The notes: generated by a model from the letters alone, not told the origin. DNA of 37,727 bases from Oscillospiraceae bacterium (GCA_017436785.1 JAFSCK010000161.1:1-37727), one strand, 5' to 3'; positions 6,934 to 14,214 are shown, counted from the stretch's first letter. Translations and numbers: made by a program.

Positions 6934-7432
6934 ACAGGCTTTCCAGAAACTGCCGCACTTCCCTGCGGTTTTTCAGCACGATGGCCTTGGCATGCTTGGT
7001 CTTGCCGATCCATGTATCGTTGCGGACCCGATTGTTTTTATTAAAATTCCAAATGAATTTCAGATGGCCCCAGTCCAGCCGCTCTGTACAGCCATCGGGC
7101 ATATCCGGACGGACCTTGCCCAGATTCTGAAGATACCGGCTGAGGGCACCCCAAAGGCAGGCCCATCTGCCAAAATCCAGATAGAGGATGGTATCGCATT
7201 TTTCCAGACGCATCTCCATGGTGCGGCTGTAGTTGCCATCGATGATCCAGCGGTCCATGTTCAGCGCCATGGCAAGCCGGGAGTCAAATTCCTCCTGTGT
7301 GACGTTTTTCCAGCCTGCCTTCCACCAGAGCTGGTCAAGATGGACCACCGGCAGACCCAATTTCTCCCGCAGCGCACGGGCTAAGGTAGATTTTCCGCTG
7401 CCGGAGCAGCCAATAATCAAAATTCGTTCCAT
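6932..7432 (-). CDS. P-loop NTPase / topology-modulation (FlaR-like) kinase
   Basis: 166 aa. Walker A GCSGSGKST at 9-17, then VVHLDQLWWKAGW, WIIDGNYSRTMEMRL and CDTILYLDFGRW give the pattern of the adenylate kinase-like family often annotated as DNA topology modulation protein FlaR. Family members bind ATP and are thought to phosphorylate a small molecule; the topology label comes from an old genetic phenotype and should not be taken literally. It is a single gene on the minus strand, convergent with the nucleoside phosphorylase, and its upstream region holds a MITE-like repeat. Confidence 0.87.
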   Translation of the reverse strand: MERILIIGCSGSGKSTLARALREKLGLPVVHLDQLWWKAGWKNVTQEEFDSRLAMALNMDRWIIDGNYSRTMEMRLEKCDTILYLDFGRWACLWGALSRYLQNLGKVRPDMPDGCTERLDWGHLKFIWNFNKNNRVRNDTWIGKTKHAKAIVLKNRREVRQFLESL

Positions 7433-7449
7433 GTTCCTCCCTTGATATT

Positions 7450-7597
7450 TGTCATTGCGAACCAGCGCACACGCTACTCCGCGCTAAGAGCCGCCTTCGG
7501 CGGTTACGCTCTGTACGCGCCTGCGGGCGCAGTGGTGTGGCAATCTCCTGAATCGAAGTGGATTGCCACGTCGGACTTCGTCCTCCTCGCAATGACA
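7450..7597. mobile_element. MITE-like element, TGTCATTGCGA ends
   Basis: 148 bp bounded by perfect 11-bp inverted repeats TGTCATTGCGA (7450-7460) and TCGCAATGACA (7587-7597). Inside are a second inverted pair (TGGCAATC / GATTGCCA) and a short hairpin CCGCCTTCGGCGG. There is no coding frame. The ends and the TGGCAATC motif match a repeat type I recall as common between genes of gut Clostridia. It is a different family from the GTAGGG elements. Confidence 0.75.
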
Positions 7598-7639
7598 CAC
7601 TTATGTTTATCTGTTATGTAAACTCCACATTTTAAGAAA

Positions 7640-7663
7640 CAGGCCCGTGTCGCCACGGACCTG
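7640..7663 (-). terminator. Probable terminator of proS
   Basis: A 10-bp stem CAGGCCCGTG/CACGGACCTG (one G-T pair) with TCGC loop. Read on the minus strand it lies 36 bp after the proS stop and is followed by TTTCTT; on the plus strand CTTTTTA follows, so it may work in both directions. Confidence 0.7.
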
Positions 7664-7699
7664 CTTTTTATTCAGCATTTTGCATTCTGAATTTTGAAT

Positions 7700-9136
7700 T
7701 TAATAAGCCACGCCCCAGTAGATCATCTTATTGGCGGGTTTGCCGCAGCAGGCGCAGGTTTCACCCAGCTTTTCCTGTGCGAAGGGGATGCAGCGGGAAG
7801 ACATACCGGCCTTCTCCTTCATAGCCAGCTCGCACTCCAGATCGCCGCACCACATGGTCTTGACGAAGCCGCCGTTGGCTTCCTGCAGTGCCTTGGCCTC
7901 CTCCAGAGAGTGAGCCTCGTAGATGTGCTCCTCCAGATTCTTCTTTGCCCGGGCGTACATGCCGTCGTGGACAGCCTGCAGCTGCTCCGCAACTGCCTGC
8001 TCCAGCTCATCCAGCTTCACCACGATCTTTTCCCGGTCATTGCGGCGGACCAACACACACTGGCCGTTCTCCAGATCCCGGGGGCCGCACTCGACGCGCA
8101 GGGGAACGCCCTTCATTTCGTACTCAGCGCACTTCCAGCCCATAGAGTTGTCGGAATCATCGGTCTTTACCCGGAAACCGGCACTCAGCAGACGGTCCTG
8201 AATGGCCTTGGCACCCTCCAGAACACCAGCCTTATGCTGGGCAATGGGCAGGACCACCACCTGAATGGGGGCCACCTTGGGGGGCAGCACCAGACCGTTG
8301 TTGTCACCGTGGGTCATGATGATGCCGCCGATGAGACGGGTGGACACACCCCAGGAGGTCTGGTGAGGGTTGGTCTTCTTGTTGGTCTTGTCGGTGAACT
8401 CGATCTCAAAGGCCTTGGCGAAGCCATCGCCGAAGTAGTGGGAGGTGCCGGCCTGCAGGGCCTTGCGGTCATGCATCATGCACTCGATGGTGTAGGTTGC
8501 CTCAGCGCCGTTGAACTTCTCCTTATCGGTCTTCTGACCCCGGGTAACAGGCATTGCCAGAACGTTCTCGCAGAAATCCGCATAGACATTCAGCATGGTC
8601 TCGGTGAAGGCCTTGGCCTCCTCTGCGGTGGCATGGAGGGTATGGCCTTCCTGCCACAGGAATTCACGATGGCGCAGGAAGGGACGGGAGGTCTTCTCCC
8701 AGCGCAGTACGCTGCACCACTGGTTATACTTCATGGGCAGATCCCGGTGGGACTGCAGAACATTTGCAAAGTGCTCACAGAACAGGGTCTCAGAGGTAGG
8801 CCGGATGGCATACTTCTCTTCCAGCTTTTCGCCGCCGCCCATCGTGACCCATGCACACTCGGGAGCAAAGCCCTCCACATGGTCCTTCTCCTTCTGCAGC
8901 AGGCTTTCAGGAATCAGCAGAGGCATGTAGACGTTTTCCACGCCCTGCTTCTTGAATTCCTTATCCATAATATTCTGGATGTTCTCCCAAATGGCATAGC
9001 CATAGGGACGGTAGATGAACACACCCTTAATGGAAGAGTAATCGATGAGCTGTGCCTTCTTGCACACATCGGTAAACCACTGGGCAAAGTCCACCTCCAT
9101 ATCGGTGATCTGCTCAACCTTCTTATCTTTTGCCAT
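7700..9136 (-). CDS. proS: Prolyl-tRNA synthetase, short (archaeal/eukaryotic) type
   Basis: 478 aa, right for ProS type 3, which lacks the editing insertion of the long bacterial enzyme. It begins with [23 protein letters not shown] and [12 protein letters not shown], has the class II motif region [12 protein letters not shown] and [22 protein letters not shown] (motif 2), and [28 protein letters not shown] (motif 3 and proline pocket). The C-terminal zinc domain has CGDLECE and CACCGKP, and the chain ends in the family's terminal Tyr (WGVAY). It attaches proline to tRNA-Pro in the cytoplasm. No T-box leader is seen; a plain sigma-A promoter at 9179-9207 drives it. Confidence 0.97.
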   Translation of the reverse strand: MAKDKKVEQITDMEVDFAQWFTDVCKKAQLIDYSSIKGVFIYRPYGYAIWENIQNIMDKEFKKQGVENVYMPLLIPESLLQKEKDHVEGFAPECAWVTMGGGEKLEEKYAIRPTSETLFCEHFANVLQSHRDLPMKYNQWCSVLRWEKTSRPFLRHREFLWQEGHTLHATAEEAKAFTETMLNVYADFCENVLAMPVTRGQKTDKEKFNGAEATYTIECMMHDRKALQAGTSHYFGDGFAKAFEIEFTDKTNKKTNPHQTSWGVSTRLIGGIIMTHGDNNGLVLPPKVAPIQVVVLPIAQHKAGVLEGAKAIQDRLLSAGFRVKTDDSDNSMGWKCAEYEMKGVPLRVECGPRDLENGQCVLVRRNDREKIVVKLDELEQAVAEQLQAVHDGMYARAKKNLEEHIYEAHSLEEAKALQEANGGFVKTMWCGDLECELAMKEKAGMSSRCIPFAQEKLGETCACCGKPANKMIYWGVAY

Positions 9137-9178
9137 GTATTTTCATCCTCTCAGGTTTTTCCAAATTTCGTAATGTAT

Positions 9179-9207
9179 ATTGTAGCACATTTGTCAAGAG
9201 GTTGCAA
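9179..9207 (-). promoter_or_regulatory. Sigma-A promoter of proS
   Basis: Minus strand: TTGCAA, 17-bp spacer, TACAAT; about 36 nt of leader to the proS ATG, with GAGAGGA as ribosome binding site. An off-register TTGACA lies inside the spacer. Confidence 0.65.
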
Positions 9208-9245
9208 TTGTTATAGAAAGAAATTTCTATTGCGGATCCCTCTCT

Positions 9246-9335
9246 GTAGGGCGGGCTGCCTTCAGCCTGCCACAATTCAGGAAAAATCGGCAAACTGCAT
9301 CGGCTTGCGGGTTAGCCGCCCTAAGGGTATCGCCC
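9246..9335. repeat. Degenerate GTAGGG-family repeat
   Basis: It begins TGTAGGGCGGGCT and has an imperfect inverted partner near AGCCGCCCTAAG. It lies between the divergent proS and padR promoters. The arms are more decayed than in the other copies. Confidence 0.5.
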
Positions 9336-9361
9336 CCACGTTTTCATCTTTACTTTTTTTG

Positions 9362-9407
9362 CGAAGTACCTTGACAGGTGAGGTACTTCGTGATATCATA
9401 GTATCAC
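9362..9407 (+). promoter_or_regulatory. padR operon promoter with overlapping operator palindromes
   Basis: TTGACA (9371-9376), 17-bp spacer, TATCAT (9394-9399). The -35 box lies inside a perfect 10-bp inverted repeat CGAAGTACCT / AGGTACTTCG (9362-9371 and 9381-9390), and the -10 lies inside a second palindrome, GTGATA / TATCAC (9390-9395 and 9402-9407). This is what an autorepressed promoter should look like; the PadR protein encoded 17 bp downstream is the obvious candidate binder. Confidence 0.75.
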
Positions 9408-9423
9408 AAAGGAGGGATGCGCA

Positions 9424-9762
9424 ATGTCTATCGCAGGTGATCTGATCCGCGGACATACCGATGCCATCATTTTGGCCCGGCTGCTGCGGGGGGACAGCTA
9501 CGGCTATGAAATCAACAAGACCATCTCCACCCTCTCCTCCGGGCGGTTTGAGCTGAAAGAGGCCACCCTCTATACCGCCTTCAAGCGGCTGGAGGAGTTA
9601 GGCTACATCGCCTCCTACTGGGGCGGCAGCGGCGCCGGTGCCCGGCGGCGGTACTACACCATCACCGCACTGGGAAAGGAAGCCTGCTTCCGGCTGCTGG
9701 CAGAGTGGAACGAAACCAAAGACATTATGGATAAACTTCTGGAAGTGGAGGAAAGACTATGA
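9424..9762 (+). CDS. PadR family transcriptional regulator
   Basis: 112 aa, ATG at 9424 after AAAGGAGGG. The winged-helix PadR pattern is clear: HTDAIILARLLRGDSYGYEINKTI, LKEATLYTAFKRLEELGYIASYW, and GARRRYYTITALGKEACFRL (the wing), then a short C-terminal dimerisation helix as in the small PadR subfamily 2. PadR proteins are cytoplasmic repressors, often of membrane or stress genes beside them, and often autoregulated. The stop overlaps the next ATG by 4 bp (ATGA), so the two proteins are translationally coupled. The palindromes over its own promoter support autoregulation. Confidence 0.93.
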   Translation: MSIAGDLIRGHTDAIILARLLRGDSYGYEINKTISTLSSGRFELKEATLYTAFKRLEELGYIASYWGGSGAGARRRYYTITALGKEACFRLLAEWNETKDIMDKLLEVEERL

Positions 9763-10601
9763 GAGAGCAACTGATCCAGTATGTGGAGCTGCTCTTCGCA
9801 GGCGCAAAGGACTGCGAGGATATCAAGCAGGAAATTTTACAGAATACCCTTGACCGTTATGATGATCTGATCGCAGAGGGCAAAGTACCGGAGGCTGCCT
9901 ACCGGCTGGCCATCACCGGTATCGGAGATATCAATGAGATTTTGGGCAGTAAGCCTCAAAGTGCACCATCCCTCCTCACAATGGCAGAGCTTCCGGATGA
10001 GGATGCCCAAAAGAGAAAGTGTATGCGGGCTATTGCAGTGGCATTGTACATTCTGTGCCCCATTCCTCTGATCCTCCTGAGTGAGTTCGGTCTGGATATT
10101 GCAGGTCTTTGCCTTTTGCTGACACTAGTCGCCATTGCCACGATCCTGCTGATCATCACCAACAAGAAAACTCCGGAGGAAGAGGAAGAAGAACGCCGGG
10201 AGAAGGAAGAAGAAGCCAGAAAATCTCCCCTTGCCAAAAGCGTTTCCGGCCTTGTGTGGGCCATCGGTCTGGCAGCCTACTTCCTTATCAGCTTCGCAAC
10301 GTTAGCTTGGCACATCACTTGGGTCATCTTCCCCATTCTGGGCGCAGTGGATAAGCTGCTGACCACCATCATCGAAAACAACGAAGCAAAATACCGTGAT
10401 GTCCCGTTCTCTTCTAAGGGAACAGTTCGCAAAAGCATCGACAGCATTATTGGCGCTGCGGGTCTGGCTGTGTATTTTATCCTCAGCTTTGCTACCGGTG
10501 CATGGTACATCACTTGGCTGGTCTTCCCCATTGCCGGTGCGGTAAAGGGACTGGTCAGTGCCATCTTAGATTATAAGGAGGCCGTAGAAAATGAAACGTA
10601 A
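9759..10601 (+). CDS. HAAS/DUF1700-like membrane protein with duplicated transmembrane hairpin
   Basis: 280 aa. Residues 1-65 (RYDDLIAEGKVPEAAYRLAITGIGDINEIL) form the helical HAAS/permease-prefix type domain that normally follows a PadR gene. Two membrane helices occupy about 90-133, then a very acidic helix (EEEEEERREKEEEA). Two further membrane blocks at about 163-200 and 228-265 repeat each other: AAYFLISFATLAWHITWVIFP and AVYFILSFATGAWYITWLVF match at most positions, an internal duplication. The function of the family is unknown; it is thought to act with the PadR/DUF4097 neighbours in envelope sensing or antimicrobial response, which is inference. It overlaps the next gene by 11 bp. Confidence 0.85.
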   Translation: MREQLIQYVELLFAGAKDCEDIKQEILQNTLDRYDDLIAEGKVPEAAYRLAITGIGDINEILGSKPQSAPSLLTMAELPDEDAQKRKCMRAIAVALYILCPIPLILLSEFGLDIAGLCLLLTLVAIATILLIITNKKTPEEEEEERREKEEEARKSPLAKSVSGLVWAIGLAAYFLISFATLAWHITWVIFPILGAVDKLLTTIIENNEAKYRDVPFSSKGTVRKSIDSIIGAAGLAVYFILSFATGAWYITWLVFPIAGAVKGLVSAILDYKEAVENET

Positions 10602-11508
10602 TGCCATTATCCGGATCGTCATCTGGAGCCTTGTCATCGTGGTGCTGGTTTCCATTATGGCAAGTGTCCTGTTTGGATGGAGCCTGCGGGGCCGGCGGCG
10701 AGCCTCTGAATCTCCCACAGAAACCCTTATCCCTGTCCGTACCGAAAATTTTGAAACCCCCATCTACGAGACGGAGTATATCCCGTCCTCCGGCGAAAAG
10801 CATAGCGTCTCCCCTGCCGGGCTCTCTGAGCTGGAGATCGAATGGGTTGCCGGTGACATTCTGATCCAGCCTAGTGACACCGATCAGGTCACAGTCAAGG
10901 AAGACGGTCTATCCGATCCCAAATACGCCATGGTGCTACGGCAGAGCAGTGATACTTTGAAAATTCAGTTCTGTGAGGAAGCCATCGGAAATTACTTTGG
11001 TGTCAATACCCGCAGCGATCTGCAAAAGGACCTGACCATTCTGGTTCCCCGGGACTTTGTGCTAGATTCTCTGGAAATCGACTGCGCCTCCGCAACCGTA
11101 GAGGTCAATGATATGACCATCCGGGAGGTGGACTTCGACGGTGCCTCCGGTACCTGCGAATTTGAAAACTGCACCGTAGAGGAAATGGACATCGACACCG
11201 CCTCCGGTGACGTAAAGTTTGTAGGTAACTTAGGCATGCTGGACTGCGATGCCGCCTCCGCCAGCGTTTATGCTGTGCTGACCAATACTCCCAGCCGTCT
11301 TGACTTAGATTCCATGTCCGGTGATCTGGATATCACCCTCCCCGGCGATGCGGGCTTCACCCTCGCCATGCAGGCCATGAGCAGTGATTTTACAAGTGAC
11401 TTTGAAACCACCATAAAAAATGGAAACTATGTATGCGGCGACGGCCGCTGCCGCATCAATGTGGATGCCCTCAGCGGAGATGTCATCATCCGCAAAAGCG
11501 AAACCTGA
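10591..11508 (+). CDS. DUF4097-type beta-strand-repeat membrane-anchored protein
   Basis: 305 aa. A single N-terminal membrane helix (about 6-28) with the bulk predicted outside the cell. From about residue 75 to the end there is a run of short beta strands with repeated patterns such as ASATVEVNDM, ASGTCEFENC, ASGDVKFVG, ASASVYAVL and MSGDLDITLPGDAG: the right-handed beta-helix-like repeat of DUF4097/LiaF-LiaG-type proteins. It is the last gene of the PadR operon. Relatives occur in operons that respond to cell-envelope stress; the direct role is unknown. A GC-rich hairpin follows. Confidence 0.88.
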   Translation: MKRNAIIRIVIWSLVIVVLVSIMASVLFGWSLRGRRRASESPTETLIPVRTENFETPIYETEYIPSSGEKHSVSPAGLSELEIEWVAGDILIQPSDTDQVTVKEDGLSDPKYAMVLRQSSDTLKIQFCEEAIGNYFGVNTRSDLQKDLTILVPRDFVLDSLEIDCASATVEVNDMTIREVDFDGASGTCEFENCTVEEMDIDTASGDVKFVGNLGMLDCDAASASVYAVLTNTPSRLDLDSMSGDLDITLPGDAGFTLAMQAMSSDFTSDFETTIKNGNYVCGDGRCRINVDALSGDVIIRKSET

Positions 11509-11516
11509 TACGCAAA

Positions 11517-11546
11517 GCACCGCCAGCCCATAAGGGTTGGCGGTGC
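11517..11546 (+). terminator. Hairpin after the PadR operon, probable terminator
   Basis: A 13-bp stem GCACCGCCAGCCC/GGGTTGGCGGTGC with ATAA loop, 8 bp past the stop. The downstream sequence is only weakly T-rich, so the call is tentative. Confidence 0.6.
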
Positions 11547-11569
11547 TCCATATCTCTGACATATGCACC

Positions 11570-11768
11570 GGCGCAGCAGCGCCAAGGCTTCCCCCGGGGG
11601 GAAGCTGTCAAGAATCTTTGATTTTTGACTGATGAGGAATGCGGGCGGTAATGTTACGATTTCCACTTTACTTCAGACCTACTCTATGTCGAAACTGCAC
11701 GCCACCCCTCATCCGTCTCGCCTTCAGCGAGCCACCTTCCCCCCGGGGGGAAGGCTTGCGGCTGCGCC
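11570..11768. mobile_element. MITE-like element with GGCGCAGC ends and CTTCCCCC palindromes
   Basis: 199 bp from GGCGCAGC (11570) to GCTGCGCC (11768). Next to each end is a CTTCCCCC/GGGGGAAG hairpin; the right one is a perfect 20-bp palindrome at 11735-11754. Further in, GACTGATGAGG on the left faces CCTCATCCGTCTC on the right. No coding frame. It abuts the rsmE stop codon (4 bp away), so it forms the 3' end of the rsmE transcript. Confidence 0.75.
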
Positions 11769-11772
11769 GCAC

Positions 11773-12504
11773 TCAAAACTCTCCCGCGTCGTACATGACG
11801 GCAGACAGGGCACACAGGGGGGCAGTCTCGCAGCGCAGAATCCGTTTTCCAAGGGTGCAGACCTGCAAGCCCGCTTCTCTTGCCTGTGCCACTTCCTTCT
11901 CCTCCAAGCCGCCCTCAGGGCCAGTCAGCAGGCTCACGGTGCGGTAGGTACTGCCGGTCAGGGCCATTTTCAGAGTGACGGCCTGTTCGTTTTCATAGAA
12001 CATAAGGCGCTTGTCAGCCTTTGCCGCCTCTTCCAGCGCCGCCTTAAAGCTGGGCAGAACCCGGACCTGCGGGATGCGGCCCCGGCCGGACTGTTCGGCA
12101 GCGGAGGCAGCGATCTTCTGCCAGCGCTCCAGCTTCTTTTTCAGACTTTTTTCGTCCGGCTTGGAAACACACCGGGCGGAGGGGAACGCCACGATCTCGT
12201 AGGCACCCAGCTCCGTTGCCTTCTGGATCACATGCTCCAGCTTGTCCGCTTTGGGGAAGGCCATATAAACACTGACCTGAACCGCTGCCTCGGTTTCCGA
12301 TTCCCGCCGCTGCCGGACCGTCAATGAAAACTGGCCACCCGCCGTATCCGTGACAACGCAAAGGCACTCTCTGCCCTCACCGTCGCAGACCAGTGCTTCC
12401 TCTCCTGTTTTCAGCCGCAGCACTTTCGCGTGCTGTGCATTTTCTCCCGTGAGCATCAGCACTTCTCCGGTCAATTCCTCCGGCGGCACAAAAAAACGAA
12501 CCAT
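11773..12504 (-). CDS. rsmE: 16S rRNA (uracil-1498 N3)-methyltransferase RsmE
   Basis: 243 aa, normal for RsmE. The N-terminal PUA-like domain starts MVRFFVPPE with NAQHAKVLRLKTGEEALVCDG. The SPOUT catalytic part has KADKLEHVIQKATELGAYEIVAF, RCVSK, RWQKIAASAAEQSGRGRIP, LTGPEGGLEEKEV (SAM knot) and LGKRILRCETAPL, all hallmark segments. It methylates U1498 of 16S rRNA in assembled 30S subunits. GGGAGGACCT precedes the ATG. It stands alone here, away from prmA, which is its common partner. Confidence 0.96.
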   Translation of the reverse strand: MVRFFVPPEELTGEVLMLTGENAQHAKVLRLKTGEEALVCDGEGRECLCVVTDTAGGQFSLTVRQRRESETEAAVQVSVYMAFPKADKLEHVIQKATELGAYEIVAFPSARCVSKPDEKSLKKKLERWQKIAASAAEQSGRGRIPQVRVLPSFKAALEEAAKADKRLMFYENEQAVTLKMALTGSTYRTVSLLTGPEGGLEEKEVAQAREAGLQVCTLGKRILRCETAPLCALSAVMYDAGEF

Positions 12505-12599
12505 AGCAGGTCCTCCCTCTCTTTTTTCTATAGTTTATCAAAGCTTTCCCCTTCTGGCAAGCCCCCATGACGGATTCTGCCCACTTCTTTTCTTCCCTA

Positions 12600-12628
12600 T
12601 TGTCAAATTCTTCCTTTTCCTGTATAAT
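12600..12628 (+). promoter_or_regulatory. Sigma-A promoter of the rubrerythrin-VIT1 gene
   Basis: TTGTCA, 17-bp spacer, TATAAT, then AAGGAGG at 12644-12650 and the ATG at 12658. Confidence 0.8.
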
Positions 12629-12657
12629 ATAGGAAAACTGTCAAAGGAGGAACTTTT

Positions 12658-13539
12658 ATGACCGCCAACGTGTCTGAAAAGGCCTTGAAGATCATCCGCA
12701 AAATGCAGCAAAATGAGCTGACGGAAAGCGTCATCTATGAAAAAATCGCCCGCTTTGCCAAGGGCGAAGAAAACAAGCAGACCCTTCTCCGCCTTGCGCA
12801 GGAAGAAAAGGCTCACTATGAGATCTGGAAAAAATATACCCATCAGGAGATGAAGCCGGAGGGCGGCAAGGTCTTCTGGTATTCCCTCGTAGCCCGCTTT
12901 TTGGGCTTTACCTTCGCCGTCAAGCTGATGGAGCGGGGCGAAGAAAACGCGCAGGAGGAATACCAGCTCCTTGCTGCCGAGATCACAGAAAGCACCCACA
13001 TTCGCCAGCAGGAGGAGGAGCATGAGCAGGCCCTGCTGGCCATGCTGGATGAGGAGCGGCTGCAATACGTGGGCAGTATGGTCCTTGGTCTGAATGATGC
13101 GCTGGTGGAACTTACCGGATCGCTGGCTGGCTTTACCTTTGCCATGCAGAACACCCGGCTGATCGCCCTTTCCGGCCTTATCATCGGCATTTCCGCCACC
13201 TTCTCCATGGCCTCCAGTGAGTTTTTGGCAGCCCGCAGCGAAGGCCGCAGCGATGCCCTAAAATCCTGCACCTATACCGGCATCGCCTACCTGCTGACAG
13301 TGGTTGCCCTGATCTCGCCTTATCTGATTTTCCCCAATTCCCAGTATATCTTGGCACTGGTGTGCATGCTGGCGATCGTCATTCTGATCATCGCAGGCTT
13401 CACCTACTATACCTCCGTTGCCCAGGACCAGCCCTTTAAATCCCGGTTCTGGGAAATGGCTATCATCAGCGTCGGCGTGGCTGTGGTATCCTTCTTCGTA
13501 GGCGTTGCCGCAAAAAAGTTCCTTGGCGTTGACCTGTAA
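12658..13539 (+). CDS. Rubrerythrin/ferritin-like domain fused to VIT1/CCC1 transporter (MbfA-like)
   Basis: 293 aa. Residues 1-130 are a ferritin-like four-helix bundle with di-iron ligands in place: Glu20, Glu50-x-x-His53 and Glu119-x-x-His122, with Glu101 as a likely further ligand. Residues 135-293 are the VIT1/CCC1 part, starting VGSMVLGLNDALVELTGSLAGFTFA, with SSEFLAARSEGRSDA and three more membrane helices to the end. The architecture is that of membrane-bound ferritin MbfA, which exports iron and protects against peroxide stress in alphaproteobacteria. In this anaerobe iron or manganese export or oxidative protection is the likely role. It is a single gene with its own promoter. Confidence 0.92.
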   Translation: MTANVSEKALKIIRKMQQNELTESVIYEKIARFAKGEENKQTLLRLAQEEKAHYEIWKKYTHQEMKPEGGKVFWYSLVARFLGFTFAVKLMERGEENAQEEYQLLAAEITESTHIRQQEEEHEQALLAMLDEERLQYVGSMVLGLNDALVELTGSLAGFTFAMQNTRLIALSGLIIGISATFSMASSEFLAARSEGRSDALKSCTYTGIAYLLTVVALISPYLIFPNSQYILALVCMLAIVILIIAGFTYYTSVAQDQPFKSRFWEMAIISVGVAVVSFFVGVAAKKFLGVDL

Positions 13540-13549
13540 TGGATAAAAT

Positions 13550-13583
13550 CACGGGAATGCCGTCAAAAATCGGCATTCCCGTG
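13550..13583 (+). terminator. Strong hairpin after the rubrerythrin-VIT1 gene
   Basis: A 13-bp perfect stem CACGGGAATGCCG/CGGCATTCCCGTG with an 8-base loop, 10 bp after the stop. It is followed by GAAAAAG rather than a T-run, so it may be an RNA-stabilising 3' end instead of a true terminator. The tRNA promoter begins 10 bp later. Confidence 0.5.
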
Positions 13584-13592
13584 AAAAAGTTA

Positions 13593-13621
13593 TTGACAAA
13601 TTCATTCCTCAAGGTTATAAT
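13593..13621 (+). promoter_or_regulatory. Perfect-consensus sigma-A promoter of tRNA-Leu
   Basis: TTGACA (13593-13598), 17-bp spacer, TATAAT (13616-13621). The expected start is about 7 bases before the tRNA, giving a very short 5' leader, as expected for a strongly expressed tRNA. Confidence 0.92.
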
Positions 13622-13635
13622 ATTTAAGCATGTTC

Positions 13636-13718
13636 GCGAGAGTGTTGGAATGGTAGACAAGCACGTTTGAGGTGCGTGTGGTTATGCCGTGTGGGTTCGA
13701 GTCCCATCTCTCGCACCA
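13636..13718 (+). tRNA. tRNA-Leu (anticodon GAG)
   Basis: 83 nt including an encoded CCA. Acceptor arms GCGAGAG (13636-13642) and CTCTCGC (13708-13714) pair fully, followed by A and CCA. Anticodon stem CACGT/GCGTG holds the loop TTGAGGT, so the anticodon is GAG (reads CTC and CTT). A long variable arm (TGGTTATGCCGT) and the T-arm GTGGGTTCGAGTCCCAT complete a class II tRNA, as expected for leucine. Its 3' end is the source of several partial copies in the next 500 bp. Confidence 0.96.
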
Positions 13719-13719
13719 A

Positions 13720-13756
13720 AATTCCGGTTACCCCTTACGGGGTGACCGGAATTTTT
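13720..13756 (+). terminator. Terminator 1 of tRNA-Leu (repeat unit 1)
   Basis: A 15-bp stem (13720-13734 with 13739-13753, one G-T pair), TTAC loop, then TTT. It starts one base after the encoded CCA. Its tip CCCTTACGGG is shared with the second terminator at 13945. Confidence 0.9.
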
Positions 13757-13944
13757 ATGCTTGAGATGGGACTCGAAAGGCCGTTAAGAAAACATGCCGG
13801 TGGCATGTTTTTAGGCCGTGGGAGAGTCCCTTGAATTTGAGACGCATCCAGTATGGATGTGGATCAAATTCAAATATGTCCGATTCCGAAAATGCGTTGG
13901 TACGAGCGCACTTTTCGATAAGTCCTATAAGAACACTCGCACCA

Positions 13945-13981
13945 AAAAATCCGAGTGCCCTTACGGGCATTCGGATTTTTT
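13945..13981 (+). terminator. Terminator 2 (repeat unit 2)
   Basis: A 16-bp stem (13945-13960 with 13965-13980, one G-T pair), TTAC loop, ending in a T-run. It follows a second CTCGCACCA, just as terminator 1 follows the real tRNA. Confidence 0.85.
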
Positions 13982-14214
13982 AATGCTCGCGATGGGACTC
14001 GAAGACCTAAATCGAAACAGTCCGGTGGACTGTTTCTGCCACCAGTTCAAAAACTGGTGGCTACCTTACGATGTGCTCTTGGCACATCGGCAACGAGTCC
14101 CATCTCTCGCACATTTCATCTACAAGCCGTGGGAGAGTCCCTCAGATTTCAGACGCATCCCGTAGGGATGTGGATGGAATCTGAATCTGGCTGATGCTGA
14201 AAAAGGATCGGTAT

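Larger units (their letters stand above)
13719..14190. repeat. Tandem pair of structured repeat units carrying tRNA-Leu 3'-end pieces
   Basis: Two units in the same order. Unit 1: terminator (13720), inverted T-arm copy GAGATGGGACTCGAA (13763-13777), hairpin with GGT loop (13789-13811), box GCCGTGGGAGAGTCCCT (13815-13831), two-part hairpin (13831-13873), hairpin CGAAAA/TTTTCG (13886-13918), and a tRNA-like end ACTCGCACCA (13935-13944). Unit 2: terminator (13945), inverted T-arm copy GATGGGACTCGAA (13991-14003), GGT-loop hairpin (14014-14036), two further hairpins (14038-14061, 14069-14089), an exact 19-base copy of the tRNA 3' end (14094-14112), the same 17-base box (14126-14142) and the same two-part hairpin (14142-14184). 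Loops are identical while stems differ with compensating changes. No gene is seen in this stretch. Confidence 0.85.

Noticed and set aside
9137-9260. T-box riboswitch before proS
   Set aside because: The leader is only about 36 nt from a good promoter and lacks the T-box sequence and a specifier hairpin.
7694-9445. A 583-codon plus-strand frame over proS
   Set aside because: Shadow of proS, which is certain; the frame has no start signal and reads as Leu/Gln/His-rich noise.
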